A stretch of DNA of 64,000 nt from Bacillus thuringiensis. GTDB taxonomy: Bacteria > Bacillota > Bacilli > Bacillales > Bacillaceae_G. Shown one piece after another: positions 44,298 to 53,678 of the stretch; positions within the stretch are counted from its first letter, which is position 1; every line of letters starts with the position of its first letter. Position numbers and translations under genes: made by a program. The notes below the pieces were generated by a model that ran no database searches, was not told the DNA's origin, and worked only from the letters and a program-made list of their open reading frames with translations. Location of the stretch: positions 2,601,501 to 2,665,500 of the forward strand of contig NZ_CP155559.1 in assembly GCF_022095615.2 (NCBI RefSeq), given 5' to 3'.

Positions 44298-45788
44298 TTA
44301 CAATTTCAGACTATCATCCACTGTTACTTTCTCAGTAGAGTCTTTTCTTGCAACCTCTTTACTTCTTTCTTCCCAAAATGTTAATCCTTCAATTCCTACA
44401 TTTTTAGGATCAAACACTGGATCTTTCCCTTCTTTTTTCTGCGCTTCATAATCTTTTAACACTTTTAATGCGATTTTACTTAATAGTAGAATCGCGATTA
44501 GATTTAACCATGCCATACTACCAATTCCTAAATCACCAAGATTCCATAAAAGCGACGCTGATTCTACGCTACCGATGTAAACCATAATTAAAAATCCAAT
44601 TTTTAAAACTGGTTTTAACCAGCTATGTTTCAGCTCACGATCTAAATAAGTAAGTGTCGTTTCAGCGATATAGTAGTATGCAAGTAACGTTGTAAATGCG
44701 AAGAAGAAGATTGCAATTGAAATGAATAATGGACCAAACCCTGTCATAACAGTTTCAACTGCTTGTTGTGTATAGATCGGACCTGCATCAACATTCCCTA
44801 TGTTTTTTACAATAGCGTTTTTCCCTTCAGGTATAACATTATACATACCTGTTATTAAAATCATAAGAGCTGTCGCTGTACAAACAACAATTGTATCGAT
44901 ATAAACAGAAAATGCTTGAACTAACCCTTGTTTTGCAGGATGAGATACTTCAGCTGCAGCGGAGCTATATGTCGCTTCTCCTACACCTGCAACATTTGAA
45001 AATACAGCGCGCTTTACGCCCCATGCGATTGCTGCACCGACGATTCCGCCAAACATTTCATTTACACCAAAAGCACTAGAGAAAATTAAAGCGAACATAC
45101 TTGGAATTTCTGTTACATTCGCAATTAATACGATACATGTAACAATTACATAGCCAATTGCCATAAATGGAACAAGCATTTGCGAAACGCCAGCAATTCT
45201 CTTTATGCCGCCAAAAATGATCGCTGCTAATAATACGACTAACAATATACCAGTTATATATTTGCTAATGCCATTAGAGTTTTCAAAACCAACTGCGATA
45301 CTACTAGATTGAATGCCTGGTAGTAAAACACCATATGAAAGTGTTACAACGACCGCTACAATGACTGCAAACCATTTCATTTTCAGGCCTTTTTCAATGA
45401 AATATGGTGTACCACCGCGGTATTCATTCCCGACTTTACTTTTATATACTTGAGATAATGTTGATTCCACAAATGCACTCGCTGCTCCTAAAAGTGCCAT
45501 TACCCACATCCAAAATACAGCTCCAGGTCCGCCAAAAGCGATGGCTGTCGCGACCCCTGCAATATTACCTATTCCGACCCTACCTGATAAGGCTAAACAA
45601 AATGCTTGAAAGGATGAAATTCCCGTCTCCGAGCTCTTCCCTTCAAATAATAGTTTAATCATCTCTTTAAAATAACGAATTTGTAGAAAACGAGTGGCAA
45701 TTGTAAAATACACACCTGCCCCTAATGCGAAAACAACTAACCCAATACTCCATACTTGACCTACTAACCACTCTACTAATTGCTCCAT
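44298..45788 (-). CDS. Sodium:alanine symporter (AGCS family)
   Basis: About 496 residues from ATG 45788 after AAGGGGGATTTGG. Multiple transmembrane helices and the AGCS signature around GRVGIGNIAGVATAIAFGGPGAVFWMWVMALLGA near residues 65-98. It imports alanine or glycine with Na+ (AlsT-like). It lies downstream of the hydroxyproline genes but a terminator separates them, so a role in hydroxyproline or proline uptake is only a possibility. Confidence 0.92.
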   Translation of the reverse strand: MEQLVEWLVGQVWSIGLVVFALGAGVYFTIATRFLQIRYFKEMIKLLFEGKSSETGISSFQAFCLALSGRVGIGNIAGVATAIAFGGPGAVFWMWVMALLGAASAFVESTLSQVYKSKVGNEYRGGTPYFIEKGLKMKWFAVIVAVVVTLSYGVLLPGIQSSSIAVGFENSNGISKYITGILLVVLLAAIIFGGIKRIAGVSQMLVPFMAIGYVIVTCIVLIANVTEIPSMFALIFSSAFGVNEMFGGIVGAAIAWGVKRAVFSNVAGVGEATYSSAAAEVSHPAKQGLVQAFSVYIDTIVVCTATALMILITGMYNVIPEGKNAIVKNIGNVDAGPIYTQQAVETVMTGFGPLFISIAIFFFAFTTLLAYYYIAETTLTYLDRELKHSWLKPVLKIGFLIMVYIGSVESASLLWNLGDLGIGSMAWLNLIAILLLSKIALKVLKDYEAQKKEGKDPVFDPKNVGIEGLTFWEERSKEVARKDSTEKVTVDDSLKL

Positions 45789-45837
45789 CCAAATCCCCCT
45801 TATCATTCTTTTGGAAATTATTTTATATATAAGAAAA

Positions 45838-45870
45838 CGGACAACTATTATTAAACCTTACAGTTGTCCG
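45838..45870 (-). terminator. Terminator at the end of the leftward hydroxyproline operon
   Basis: CGGACAACT/AGTTGTCCG stem followed on the minus strand by TTTTC. Confidence 0.8.
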
Positions 45871-45918
45871 CCTATCTCATTATTTCATCCCTCTATTTAT
45901 TAACAGTTAGATTCTCTA

Positions 45919-47403
45919 TTACTTTATATTTACCCAAACGCTTTTCACTTCTGTGTAATTATCAAGCGCATATGAACCTAGCTCACGACCGATACCAGAT
46001 TGTTTAAAACCACCAAATGGTGCAGCTGCATTTTCTAAGTTATAATCATTAATCCATACTGTTCCTGCCTTTAATTTATTGGCAACTTGATGACCTGTTT
46101 TAATATTTTGTGTCCATACGCCTGCAGCGAGTCCGTATGAAGAGCGATTTGCTCTTTCGATGACCTCTTCTGTTGAATCAAACGGAAGTACAACGACAAC
46201 CGGTCCAAATATTTCTTCTTTCACAATTGTCATATCGTCAGTAACATTTGTGAATACCGTTGGCTGTACAAAATAACCTTTTTCAAATGCACGCTCACCA
46301 CCAGCCGCAACAGTAGCACCTTCTGCTTTTCCTTGTTCAATGTAATTTAGCACACGCTCTTGTTGTTTTTTAGATACGAGTGGACCCATTTCAGTTTCCG
46401 CCTCCATACCCGCTCCAAGCTTCACTTCATTTGCCATTTTTACAAGTTCATTTACGACTGTTTCATAATGCTTTCGATGAACGAAGACTCGAGATCCTGC
46501 GCTACAATTTTGTCCGTGATTATACATAATACCTTGGAACGCACCGTTAATTGCTTCTTCTAAGTCAGCGTCTTCTAAAATGATGTTTGGTGACTTACCA
46601 CCAAGTTCTAACGTTACATGTTTAATTGTTTCTGCAGATTGTCGCATAATATATTTCCCTGTAACTGTTGAACCTGTGAAAGCTACTTTATCAATATCAT
46701 GATGGTTTACAATTGCCGCTCCTGCTTCTTGGCCGAAACCTGGCACAAAGTTTACAACACCATTTGGAAAACCAGCCTCTTTAAAAAGCTTCGCTGTATA
46801 CAGTAAAGATAAAGGTGTTTGCTCTGCTGGTTTTAATACAATCGTACAACCTGTTGCAAGTGCCGCTCCCATTTTCCAAGAAGACATTACAAGTGGAAAA
46901 TTCCACGGAATAATTTGACCTACAACGCCAACCGGTTCATGGCGTGTGTAATTTAAGTAATCTTTTGAAATCGGAATTGTTTGCCCGATAATTTTTGTAG
47001 CCCATCCCGCGTAATAGCGATAATTTTCTACAGTCGCTGCAATATCATCATCAAGTGCTACTTGATACGGTTTTCCATTATCTAAAGCTTCTAGCTGTGC
47101 TAATTCTTCTCTATGCTCTTCAATTAAATCTGCTAATTTATAAATAAGATGCGCTCTTTCAGCAGTAGTCATTTCCGCCCAAGGGCCGGTTTCAAAAGCA
47201 AGTCTTGCCGCTTTTACCGCAACATCGATATCTTCCTCTTGCGCTTCACATACGACAGCCAGAACATCTTCTGTTGCTGGATTGTACGTTTCGAACGTCT
47301 TTCCACTTATTGAAGGAACAAATTCACCATTAATAAACATTTTAACTTCTTCATTTAAAAACGCTTTCACTTTTGGTTTCAGTTCAATGTTTGTCGTTAA
47401 CAT
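45919..47403 (-). CDS. Aldehyde dehydrogenase (2-oxoglutarate semialdehyde dehydrogenase by context)
   Basis: 494 residues. NAD-binding GSTVTGKYI near 247, catalytic Glu in LELGGKSPN near 268-276, catalytic Cys in GQNCSAGSR near 300-308, PFGGFKQSG near the end. It is the last gene of the leftward arm, and the final step of hydroxyproline breakdown is oxidation of 2,5-dioxovalerate to 2-oxoglutarate; specificity is inferred from context. AAGGAGGAG precedes the ATG. Confidence 0.93.
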   Translation of the reverse strand: MLTTNIELKPKVKAFLNEEVKMFINGEFVPSISGKTFETYNPATEDVLAVVCEAQEEDIDVAVKAARLAFETGPWAEMTTAERAHLIYKLADLIEEHREELAQLEALDNGKPYQVALDDDIAATVENYRYYAGWATKIIGQTIPISKDYLNYTRHEPVGVVGQIIPWNFPLVMSSWKMGAALATGCTIVLKPAEQTPLSLLYTAKLFKEAGFPNGVVNFVPGFGQEAGAAIVNHHDIDKVAFTGSTVTGKYIMRQSAETIKHVTLELGGKSPNIILEDADLEEAINGAFQGIMYNHGQNCSAGSRVFVHRKHYETVVNELVKMANEVKLGAGMEAETEMGPLVSKKQQERVLNYIEQGKAEGATVAAGGERAFEKGYFVQPTVFTNVTDDMTIVKEEIFGPVVVVLPFDSTEEVIERANRSSYGLAAGVWTQNIKTGHQVANKLKAGTVWINDYNLENAAAPFGGFKQSGIGRELGSYALDNYTEVKSVWVNIK

Positions 47404-47421
47404 ATATGCTCTCCTCCTTAT

Positions 47422-48318
47422 TTAAACAGCTGCATGAGCTGCGATTTTTGAAATAATCGTTTGAAGTTTTTGATCTTCTTCTTCTGTTAATCCTAATCTT
47501 GGATAGCGAGAAGGTCCTCCAGCTTGCCCGTGTAATTCCATTGAACGTTTAACGATTTGTACATATTTTCCTGATCCTTCAAGAAACTCACAAAGAGGTA
47601 AAATCGCATCGTTTATTTCCCAAGCTTTTTCTAATTCACCATTTTGGAAATGCTCATACATTTTCGTAACAAGTCCCGGTACGATATTTCCTGCTACTGA
47701 AACCCATCCCGTCGCACCAACTAAATAAGATTCCATAACTAAATCTTCAGATCCACAGAAAACTTGAAAAGCACCTTCGCCTTGTCTTACTAAATCTCTT
47801 GCTTTTCGAATATCTCCGCTAGATTCTTTAATATGTGTAACATTTTCACATTCTTTTCCAATACGTAACATGAGGTCTGTACTCATATCAACACCAGATG
47901 TAAACGGATTATTGTATAACATAATTGGTATATTTACAGCGTTTGAGATTTCTTTAAAATGAAAATAAATTTCTTCTTCTTTCGGTTTACAATAGTATGA
48001 GTTAATAATTAATGCGCAATCCGCTCCGTGCGCTTCTGCATGTTTCGTATATTCAATCGTTTCTTTCGTCGTTTCTGCTGCAGTCCCAACAATAACCGGA
48101 ATACGGCCATTAACTTCTTTTAATACTGTTTCTACCATTTTAAATCGTTCTTCTTTTGATAAACTAACAAACTCTCCTGTACTTCCATTAATAATAATCC
48201 CAGCTACTTTTTGCTCAATAAAGTAGTTTACGTTTTGTTTTACACCGTTCCAATTAATTTCTTGAAACTCATCCATCGGTGTGATTAATACTGGAAATGC
48301 TCCTTTAATATTTTTCAT
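47422..48318 (-). CDS. DapA-family lyase/deaminase (pyrroline-4-hydroxy-2-carboxylate deaminase by context)
   Basis: 298 residues of the DHDPS/NAL aldolase family: GAFPVLITPM, INGSTGEFVSLSKEER near 43-58, MLYNNPF near 134-140 and the Schiff-base Lys in THIKESSGD near 160-168. In hydroxyproline loci this family deaminates 1-pyrroline-4-hydroxy-2-carboxylate to 2,5-dioxovalerate. True DapA function is less likely here. Confidence 0.9.
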   Translation of the reverse strand: MKNIKGAFPVLITPMDEFQEINWNGVKQNVNYFIEQKVAGIIINGSTGEFVSLSKEERFKMVETVLKEVNGRIPVIVGTAAETTKETIEYTKHAEAHGADCALIINSYYCKPKEEEIYFHFKEISNAVNIPIMLYNNPFTSGVDMSTDLMLRIGKECENVTHIKESSGDIRKARDLVRQGEGAFQVFCGSEDLVMESYLVGATGWVSVAGNIVPGLVTKMYEHFQNGELEKAWEINDAILPLCEFLEGSGKYVQIVKRSMELHGQAGGPSRYPRLGLTEEEDQKLQTIISKIAAHAAV

Positions 48319-48340
48319 ATTTATCTCTCCCTTTACTATT

Positions 48341-49282
48341 TTATTTTAATAAAAATCCTGTCGGAAACGGATCTGTAGAGTCTAATAGAAACGTCTGCAT
48401 ACCTGTAATAAATCCTCTACTTTCAAAACGGAAAATGTAACCTGTTTCTTCCTTCTTCACTTTTTCAACTGTTATAAAACTATTAAATATACTTTCATTT
48501 ATAAAAGGTTTATCCGCCATATAATTATTTTTAAATAACGCATGAACATAAGACACAATAGTAGAAACAAAACCTGGCGAACGAACGATAAAGTTATCTT
48601 CATGAAATGTAATCGACTTTATATGGTTCTTTTCTTTTTCCCCGGAATCTACTAAAATAAGTCTTTTTATAAATGACTGCTTTTGTATAGCTTGTAGTGT
48701 AGCCCCTCCCCATTTTTTTAATTTAGAGATGTTTTCAATACTAATTTCTGGCGAATACAAATCCTTTTCTACAACTGCATATACTTTATCTGCCTGAATG
48801 AGAGAGTAACTTATATTACCAACTTGTAAATTTTGCTCAATCATATAACATAATTTACTTTCAAATGAAACAGATACAACTTCATCATTCTCTACACACG
48901 CATGGACTGAAAATATGCCAGATAACGTTTCGATTTTGTATTGATTCGTCTCTCTCTTTTTTAAATACCCGCTTTCTAATAACATCGTTATGACTGCGAC
49001 AATGCCTCCATAATGAAGCGGAATGGCTCCTTTATGATTAAAAAATAATACAGCTGCATCGACTTCCGTATGAATAGAAGGAACGACAATACATCCATTT
49101 AAACCGATAAAACCGCGTGGTTCATTTAATAAAAGCTTCATTTCTTCTGCTAATTCACCTGAAAATTGTTCATTTAAATGTTCTAAACTGTAGTAGTATT
49201 TGCATGGTACATCTTTCATTACACGAAATGCTTCACCATTTACATGTACGTCTACTGCTGTATACATTTTTTGAATGTTCAT
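48341..49282 (-). CDS. Proline-racemase-family protein lacking both catalytic cysteines
   Basis: 313 residues with the family fold motifs NEPRGFIGLNG near residues 52-62 and SIHTEVDAAVLFFNHKG. The first catalytic motif MCGHDTIG is replaced by LHYGGIVA (Cys to His), and DRSPCGTGTS by VRSPGFVST (Cys to Gly). Neither epimerase nor dehydratase chemistry of the known kind should be possible. It overlaps the intact epimerase gene by 4 nt, so the two are co-translated. A regulatory, binding or new catalytic role is open. Confidence 0.88.
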   Translation of the reverse strand: MNIQKMYTAVDVHVNGEAFRVMKDVPCKYYYSLEHLNEQFSGELAEEMKLLLNEPRGFIGLNGCIVVPSIHTEVDAAVLFFNHKGAIPLHYGGIVAVITMLLESGYLKKRETNQYKIETLSGIFSVHACVENDEVVSVSFESKLCYMIEQNLQVGNISYSLIQADKVYAVVEKDLYSPEISIENISKLKKWGGATLQAIQKQSFIKRLILVDSGEKEKNHIKSITFHEDNFIVRSPGFVSTIVSYVHALFKNNYMADKPFINESIFNSFITVEKVKKEETGYIFRFESRGFITGMQTFLLDSTDPFPTGFLLK

Positions 49283-50316
49283 TTTACATCCTCCGTTTCA
49301 TGTTCCATCGGCGGAATTAGCAAAAAGCCTTCTCTAAGTGGATCCTTTTCATTGTAAAAAAATCTATGCATCCCCATAAGCCAAGCTGAGCCTGTAATTT
49401 TCGTTACGACAGCTTCCATATTTTCAACATTTGTCGTATTTATGACGCATCCTTTAAATAGAGAGCCAACGATACTCTCGTGAACAAACTCTTCATTAAT
49501 CTCAATTTTTTGATTAGCGTATAATACCGCTAACTTCGCTGATGTTCCTGTACCACATGGAGAACGATCAATTCCTCCTGGTGGAACGACAACTGTATTT
49601 TTCACATGCGCACTTTCATGAGTAGGACTTGTATAAAATTCAACATGGGTTAATCCTCTAATAAACGAATGCTGCGGATGAATGATTTCAAATTTCTCAT
49701 TAATGATATTTCTAATATGAATTGCCTTATCGATGATTGTAGATCCGTTTTCTGGTACTAACTCTAAATCTACTGACTTTGCATCGATAATGGCATAAAA
49801 ATTTCCTCCATAAGCAATATCAGCCTCTACAGTTCCAATTCCTTCGACTTGTACAGTAATATGTTTCAGTAAAAAAGCTGGTATGTTACAGAAAGAGACT
49901 TCTTTCGCTTTTCCATCTTGAACAAAAATATCAACTTCAACTAAGCCAGCTGGCGTGTCTAACTTTAATGAGGTAATCGGTTCAACTACCGGAATTAAAC
50001 CTGATTCAATTAAAGCTGTACATACACCAATTGTATCGTGACCACACATCGGTAAATATCCACCTGTCTCTATGTAAATAACACCAATATCTGCTTCAGG
50101 ATGACATGGATCTGTTAATAGTGCTCCTGACATTACATCATGACCACGCGGTTCATTCATTAACAATTTGCGAATCCAGTCATATTCCTTTTTCATATGT
50201 AACATCTTCTCTGCCATCGTCTCTCCAATTAACTGAGGCAGTCCGCTAATCAATGTTCTCGTTGGATTCCCACCCGTATGTGTATCAATCGTCGTAAAGA
50301 CTCTTTGTGACCTCAT
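49279..50316 (-). CDS. 4-hydroxyproline 2-epimerase (proline racemase family)
   Basis: 345 residues. Both catalytic Cys are intact: MCGHDTIGV near residues 93-101 and DRSPCGTGTSA near 251-261. GHDVMSG and HPEAD follow the family pattern. In context it converts trans-4-hydroxy-L-proline to cis-4-hydroxy-D-proline; proline racemase or 3-hydroxyproline dehydratase activity is less likely with two Cys and this neighbourhood. ATGA overlap with the oxidase gene upstream. Confidence 0.9.
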   Translation of the reverse strand: MRSQRVFTTIDTHTGGNPTRTLISGLPQLIGETMAEKMLHMKKEYDWIRKLLMNEPRGHDVMSGALLTDPCHPEADIGVIYIETGGYLPMCGHDTIGVCTALIESGLIPVVEPITSLKLDTPAGLVEVDIFVQDGKAKEVSFCNIPAFLLKHITVQVEGIGTVEADIAYGGNFYAIIDAKSVDLELVPENGSTIIDKAIHIRNIINEKFEIIHPQHSFIRGLTHVEFYTSPTHESAHVKNTVVVPPGGIDRSPCGTGTSAKLAVLYANQKIEINEEFVHESIVGSLFKGCVINTTNVENMEAVVTKITGSAWLMGMHRFFYNEKDPLREGFLLIPPMEHETEDVK

Positions 50317-51488
50317 CCGTTTAACACCCTTTCTGTAAAACGACTCAAACGAAGTGGTTCAATAGGAATGATTGTTTCCTTTTCGTTTAATAACTCTTCA
50401 ATCACTTTCCCAGTAACTGCGGCAAGACTAATGCCATCCCCTTCATGCCCTGCTGCTATAAAGTAGTTCGGGATATGTTCCACACGTGAAATGATCGGCA
50501 AATGATCTTCTGTCCACGGACGTAATCCAGCATATGAACGAATCACCATCATATCCGCCATTTTCGGATAAAAACGAATTGCTCTGTTCGCAATACATTT
50601 AATAACCTCGTTATTTATCCTCGTATGAAAACCTACAAACTCTCTACTACTACCAATTAAAAAATTTTGGCTTTCTGTCGGCTCAAATACAAGAGCTACC
50701 CCATATTTTTCAGTTAAAGCATCCACTTTTCGTTTTCCACCAAATTTAGAAATTAAATAACCAAATTCCATTACTTTACGACAGCCAACGTGTTGTTGCC
50801 TTGAAGCTACAATAATATGCCCTTTTCTCGGCTCAATTGGTATATTTACATCCAACATTTGTCCGATTTTCGGAGCCCACACACCAGTTGCGTTCACCAC
50901 TTGCTTCGCAGTAAACGTCCCACTTGTTGTTTCAACAATAAAAGAACCGCCTACATCTCTTTTCATTTCTTTTACTTCCGTATGATTAAAAGCTTTCGTA
51001 CCAAATTTCTTCGATTCTGCAAGAAGTGAAAAAGCAAGAAGATATGGATTTACAGTCGAATCTGTTGCGCATTCTAACCCGCCTAATAAATCATCTGCGA
51101 AAAATGGTGATTCTTCTCTTATATCTTGCCTATCAAGCATTCGAAACGGTAATCCAGCTTTCTTTTGACGATTCACCCATTGCTGTGCTGCTTCCATTTC
51201 TTCGTCTGACTCACATACGAGAATACTTCCTGGCGCCCTATATTCAAACGAGTGCTCTAACTCTTCACTTAAATCAGTTACTAATTTTTGACTTACTAAC
51301 GACATTTGACTATCAAAACCTGGGTCTTTATCAATAGCCAAAATATTCCCGTCACACCGTGAAGACGTCCCACTGACAAATTCCCCTTTTTCAATGATTG
51401 TCACGTCTCTTCCGTATTTTGAAGTGTAATAAGCGATAGAACAGCCTATAATACCACCGCCTATTATTAAAACGTCACAGTGCCTCAC
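50313..51488 (-). CDS. FAD-dependent D-hydroxyproline dehydrogenase, catalytic (DAO-type) subunit
   Basis: 391 residues. The N-terminal dinucleotide motif VLIIGGGIIGCSIAYYTSKYG near 6-26 and the DAO-type C-terminal GHEGDGISLAAVTGKVI fit amino-acid oxidase/dehydrogenases. It is the first gene of the leftward arm, behind a sigma-54 promoter. The rightward arm supplies small iron-sulfur and FAD subunits, as in multi-subunit D-hydroxyproline dehydrogenases. The catalytic assignment is inferred from context. Confidence 0.88.
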   Translation of the reverse strand: MRHCDVLIIGGGIIGCSIAYYTSKYGRDVTIIEKGEFVSGTSSRCDGNILAIDKDPGFDSQMSLVSQKLVTDLSEELEHSFEYRAPGSILVCESDEEMEAAQQWVNRQKKAGLPFRMLDRQDIREESPFFADDLLGGLECATDSTVNPYLLAFSLLAESKKFGTKAFNHTEVKEMKRDVGGSFIVETTSGTFTAKQVVNATGVWAPKIGQMLDVNIPIEPRKGHIIVASRQQHVGCRKVMEFGYLISKFGGKRKVDALTEKYGVALVFEPTESQNFLIGSSREFVGFHTRINNEVIKCIANRAIRFYPKMADMMVIRSYAGLRPWTEDHLPIISRVEHIPNYFIAAGHEGDGISLAAVTGKVIEELLNEKETIIPIEPLRLSRFTERVLNG

Positions 51489-51529
51489 GTAGCACCCCTC
51501 CCTTCTTTTTGATCCCTCACTTTCTTTTA

Positions 51530-51545
51530 TGCAATTGACGTGCCA
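51530..51545 (-). promoter_or_regulatory. Sigma-54 (-24/-12) promoter for the leftward hydroxyproline arm
   Basis: On the minus strand TGGCACGTCAATTGCA matches the consensus TGGCAC-N5-TTGCA exactly, with GG and GC 10 nt apart. It is 42 bp upstream of the dehydrogenase start. Confidence 0.9.
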
Positions 51546-51573
51546 GCTTTACATATATACAATTTTTATAAAT

Positions 51574-51597
51574 AATATTTTTATTTGTAAAAATATT
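51574..51597. promoter_or_regulatory. Palindrome, candidate upstream activator site
   Basis: Perfect 10-bp arms AATATTTTTA and TAAAAATATT around TTTG, 28 bp upstream of the -24 element of the leftward promoter and 70 bp before the regulator gene. Its AT-only composition makes chance occurrence possible. Confidence 0.4.
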
Positions 51598-51669
51598 TTA
51601 AATTTATCGTAAATAGGTGTATTATTTTTTTATCACTGTCAAAATTTTTATACATAACAGGAGGACAAT

Positions 51670-53331
51670 ATGGTATTCTCATTTCCCACAATAAAAGAAT
51701 TTCTAAAAACTTTATCAATTGATCATACATACAGCTTGCAACATATTGAGCAAGTTAACGAAAAGTATTATTACCGCTCTTCTACTAAAGAAGAATATAA
51801 CTGCGCAGCAATATATGAAAATGACTCATTCACTGCTTTAATTGACGCATTTTCTAATGAAATGGCCGTTATCGTAATGAACGAAAATAAAGAGCCTATA
51901 TGCTGTATAACGGCTCAGCAAATCATTCCGTTTCTTGTTAAGTCTTACTATGAACTACAATCTTTTTATAACGCCGTAATACAAACAACTGATTCTTCCG
52001 TTACAGTCATCGATGATAAAGAACGTGTTCGTACTTGGACAGATGGCGCCGAAAAGATTTTTTCAGTCAAACATAATGAAATTATTGGGCAACCTATCAC
52101 TCGTTTTTTTGACTATAAAGACTTGGAAATTTTGCAATCATTACATGACGGAAAAAGCATAATCGCTCAGTTCCATCAGCCTCGTCCAGATTTGTTCGTA
52201 TTAATTAACTCAAATCCAGTGTATTGTAACGATGAAATTATTGGAGCAGTCGTTTCAGAAACTGATGTTACAAATCAAGTTGCTTTAAATGAAAAACTAT
52301 TTAATATGTCACATGAAATGCACCGATTAGAACTAGAGGTAGCAAAATATAAAGATGAATCAGATCCTTTCCTTGCAATGAATGGAAAAAGTCCTGTTAT
52401 ACAAAGAACAATACAATTAGCTCGAAAGGTTTGTTCAGTGAAATCAACTGTTTTAATACTCGGCGAAAGTGGTGTTGGAAAAGAAGTATTTGCGAAAGCG
52501 ATACATGAAGCAAGCGAGGCCGCTAAGGCACCTTTCATTTCAATTAACTGCGGCGCCATTCCAGAAGCATTATTCGAAAGTGAATTATTCGGGTATGAAC
52601 GCGGGGCGTTTTCTGGTGCAAGTAGTAAAGGAAAAAAGGGTAAAATAGAGCTCGCGCAAGGCGGTACATTATTCCTTGATGAAATAGGAGAAATGCCGCT
52701 CGATATGCAAGTAAAGCTTTTACGTGTACTACAAGAACGAAAATATTACCGAGTTGGTGGAGAAAAAGAGATTAATATCGATTTCCGCATTATCGCTGCT
52801 ACAAATCGTGATTTACAAGAAGAAATGAGAAAAGGCACGTTCCGAGAAGATTTATACTATCGCCTCAATGTAGTTAGCTTACATATTCCACCGCTGCGCG
52901 AAAGACGCGAAGATATTATTGAATTAACCTATTCTTTTTTAAACGATTTTTCAATCAACTATAACAGACCAATTCGTGACTTACCTTCAAGTATTATGCA
53001 TGAACTACTTCATTACAATTGGCCAGGTAATATTCGCGAGCTTCGTAACGTTGTTGAAAGACTCGTCGTATTTGCGACTGACGGTATTATAAAACAAGAA
53101 TATTTACCATTTCATACAACTGAAACGGTAGACAATCATACGACTCATTCCCTATTGCTCAGCAACAATCATACAATCCTCTCTTTGCAAGAAGAGATGG
53201 AAGAGCATGAGAAAAAAGTCATCGAGAGGGCTTTACACATTTTAAATGGGAATAAATTAGAATGTGCGAAACAGCTCGGTGTTACGAGGGCCACCTTATA
53301 TAACCGTTTAAAAAAACTTGGGTTACAATAA
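51670..53331 (+). CDS. Sigma-54-dependent transcriptional activator with PAS domain
   Basis: 553 residues. An N-terminal region (1-95) is followed by a PAS domain (about 100-205), and AAA+ with Walker A LGESGVGKEVFAK near 261-273, the sigma-54 contact loop GAFSGA near 313-318 and Walker B GGTLFLDEIGEMP. The C-terminal Fis HTH is LECAKQLGVTRATLYNRLKKLGL. It resembles RocR/PrdR-type activators of amino acid catabolism and sits between the two operons it should control. CAGGAGGAC precedes the ATG. Confidence 0.93.
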   Translation: MVFSFPTIKEFLKTLSIDHTYSLQHIEQVNEKYYYRSSTKEEYNCAAIYENDSFTALIDAFSNEMAVIVMNENKEPICCITAQQIIPFLVKSYYELQSFYNAVIQTTDSSVTVIDDKERVRTWTDGAEKIFSVKHNEIIGQPITRFFDYKDLEILQSLHDGKSIIAQFHQPRPDLFVLINSNPVYCNDEIIGAVVSETDVTNQVALNEKLFNMSHEMHRLELEVAKYKDESDPFLAMNGKSPVIQRTIQLARKVCSVKSTVLILGESGVGKEVFAKAIHEASEAAKAPFISINCGAIPEALFESELFGYERGAFSGASSKGKKGKIELAQGGTLFLDEIGEMPLDMQVKLLRVLQERKYYRVGGEKEINIDFRIIAATNRDLQEEMRKGTFREDLYYRLNVVSLHIPPLRERREDIIELTYSFLNDFSINYNRPIRDLPSSIMHELLHYNWPGNIRELRNVVERLVVFATDGIIKQEYLPFHTTETVDNHTTHSLLLSNNHTILSLQEEMEEHEKKVIERALHILNGNKLECAKQLGVTRATLYNRLKKLGLQ

Positions 53332-53349
53332 ACCTCCCCTCCTCTATAT

Positions 53350-53365
53350 TGGCATAGTTTTTGCA
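53350..53365 (+). promoter_or_regulatory. Sigma-54 (-24/-12) promoter for the rightward arm
   Basis: TGGCATAGTTTTTGCA, with GG (53351-53352) and GC (53363-53364) exactly 10 nt apart, 41 bp before the first rightward gene. Confidence 0.88.
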
Positions 53366-53405
53366 TTATATAATTTATGCAAATCGAACTAGAGGAGGAA
53401 TACAT

Positions 53406-53678
53406 ATGACGAATAAAGATCAATTAATTGTTTGTCGATGTGAAGAAGTTACATACGGTCAACTTCAATCGACTATTGCTGAATATAAATGCTCGGCAAG
53501 AGAATTAAAACTAAGAACACGTGCTGGCATGGGATTTTGCGGTGGCCGCACATGTAGAATGATGATAGATCGAATGATTGAAAGTGCAAATCCCGGCGTA
53601 ACTACTAATGAAATCCCATTAAAATATCAACCACCAGTGCGTGCAGTTACTTTTGGATCGGTAGGTGAAAGTAAATGA
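53406..53678 (+). CDS. BFD-like [2Fe-2S] subunit of D-hydroxyproline dehydrogenase
   Basis: 90 residues from ATG 53406 after AGAGGAGGAATACAT. The four-Cys pattern VCRCEEV near residues 9-15 and GMGFCGGRTCRMM near 41-53 is that of bacterioferritin-associated-ferredoxin-like [2Fe-2S] domains. In multi-subunit amino acid dehydrogenases this subunit relays electrons between flavins. Stop and next start overlap (ATGA). Confidence 0.87.
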   Translation: MTNKDQLIVCRCEEVTYGQLQSTIAEYKCSARELKLRTRAGMGFCGGRTCRMMIDRMIESANPGVTTNEIPLKYQPPVRAVTFGSVGESK

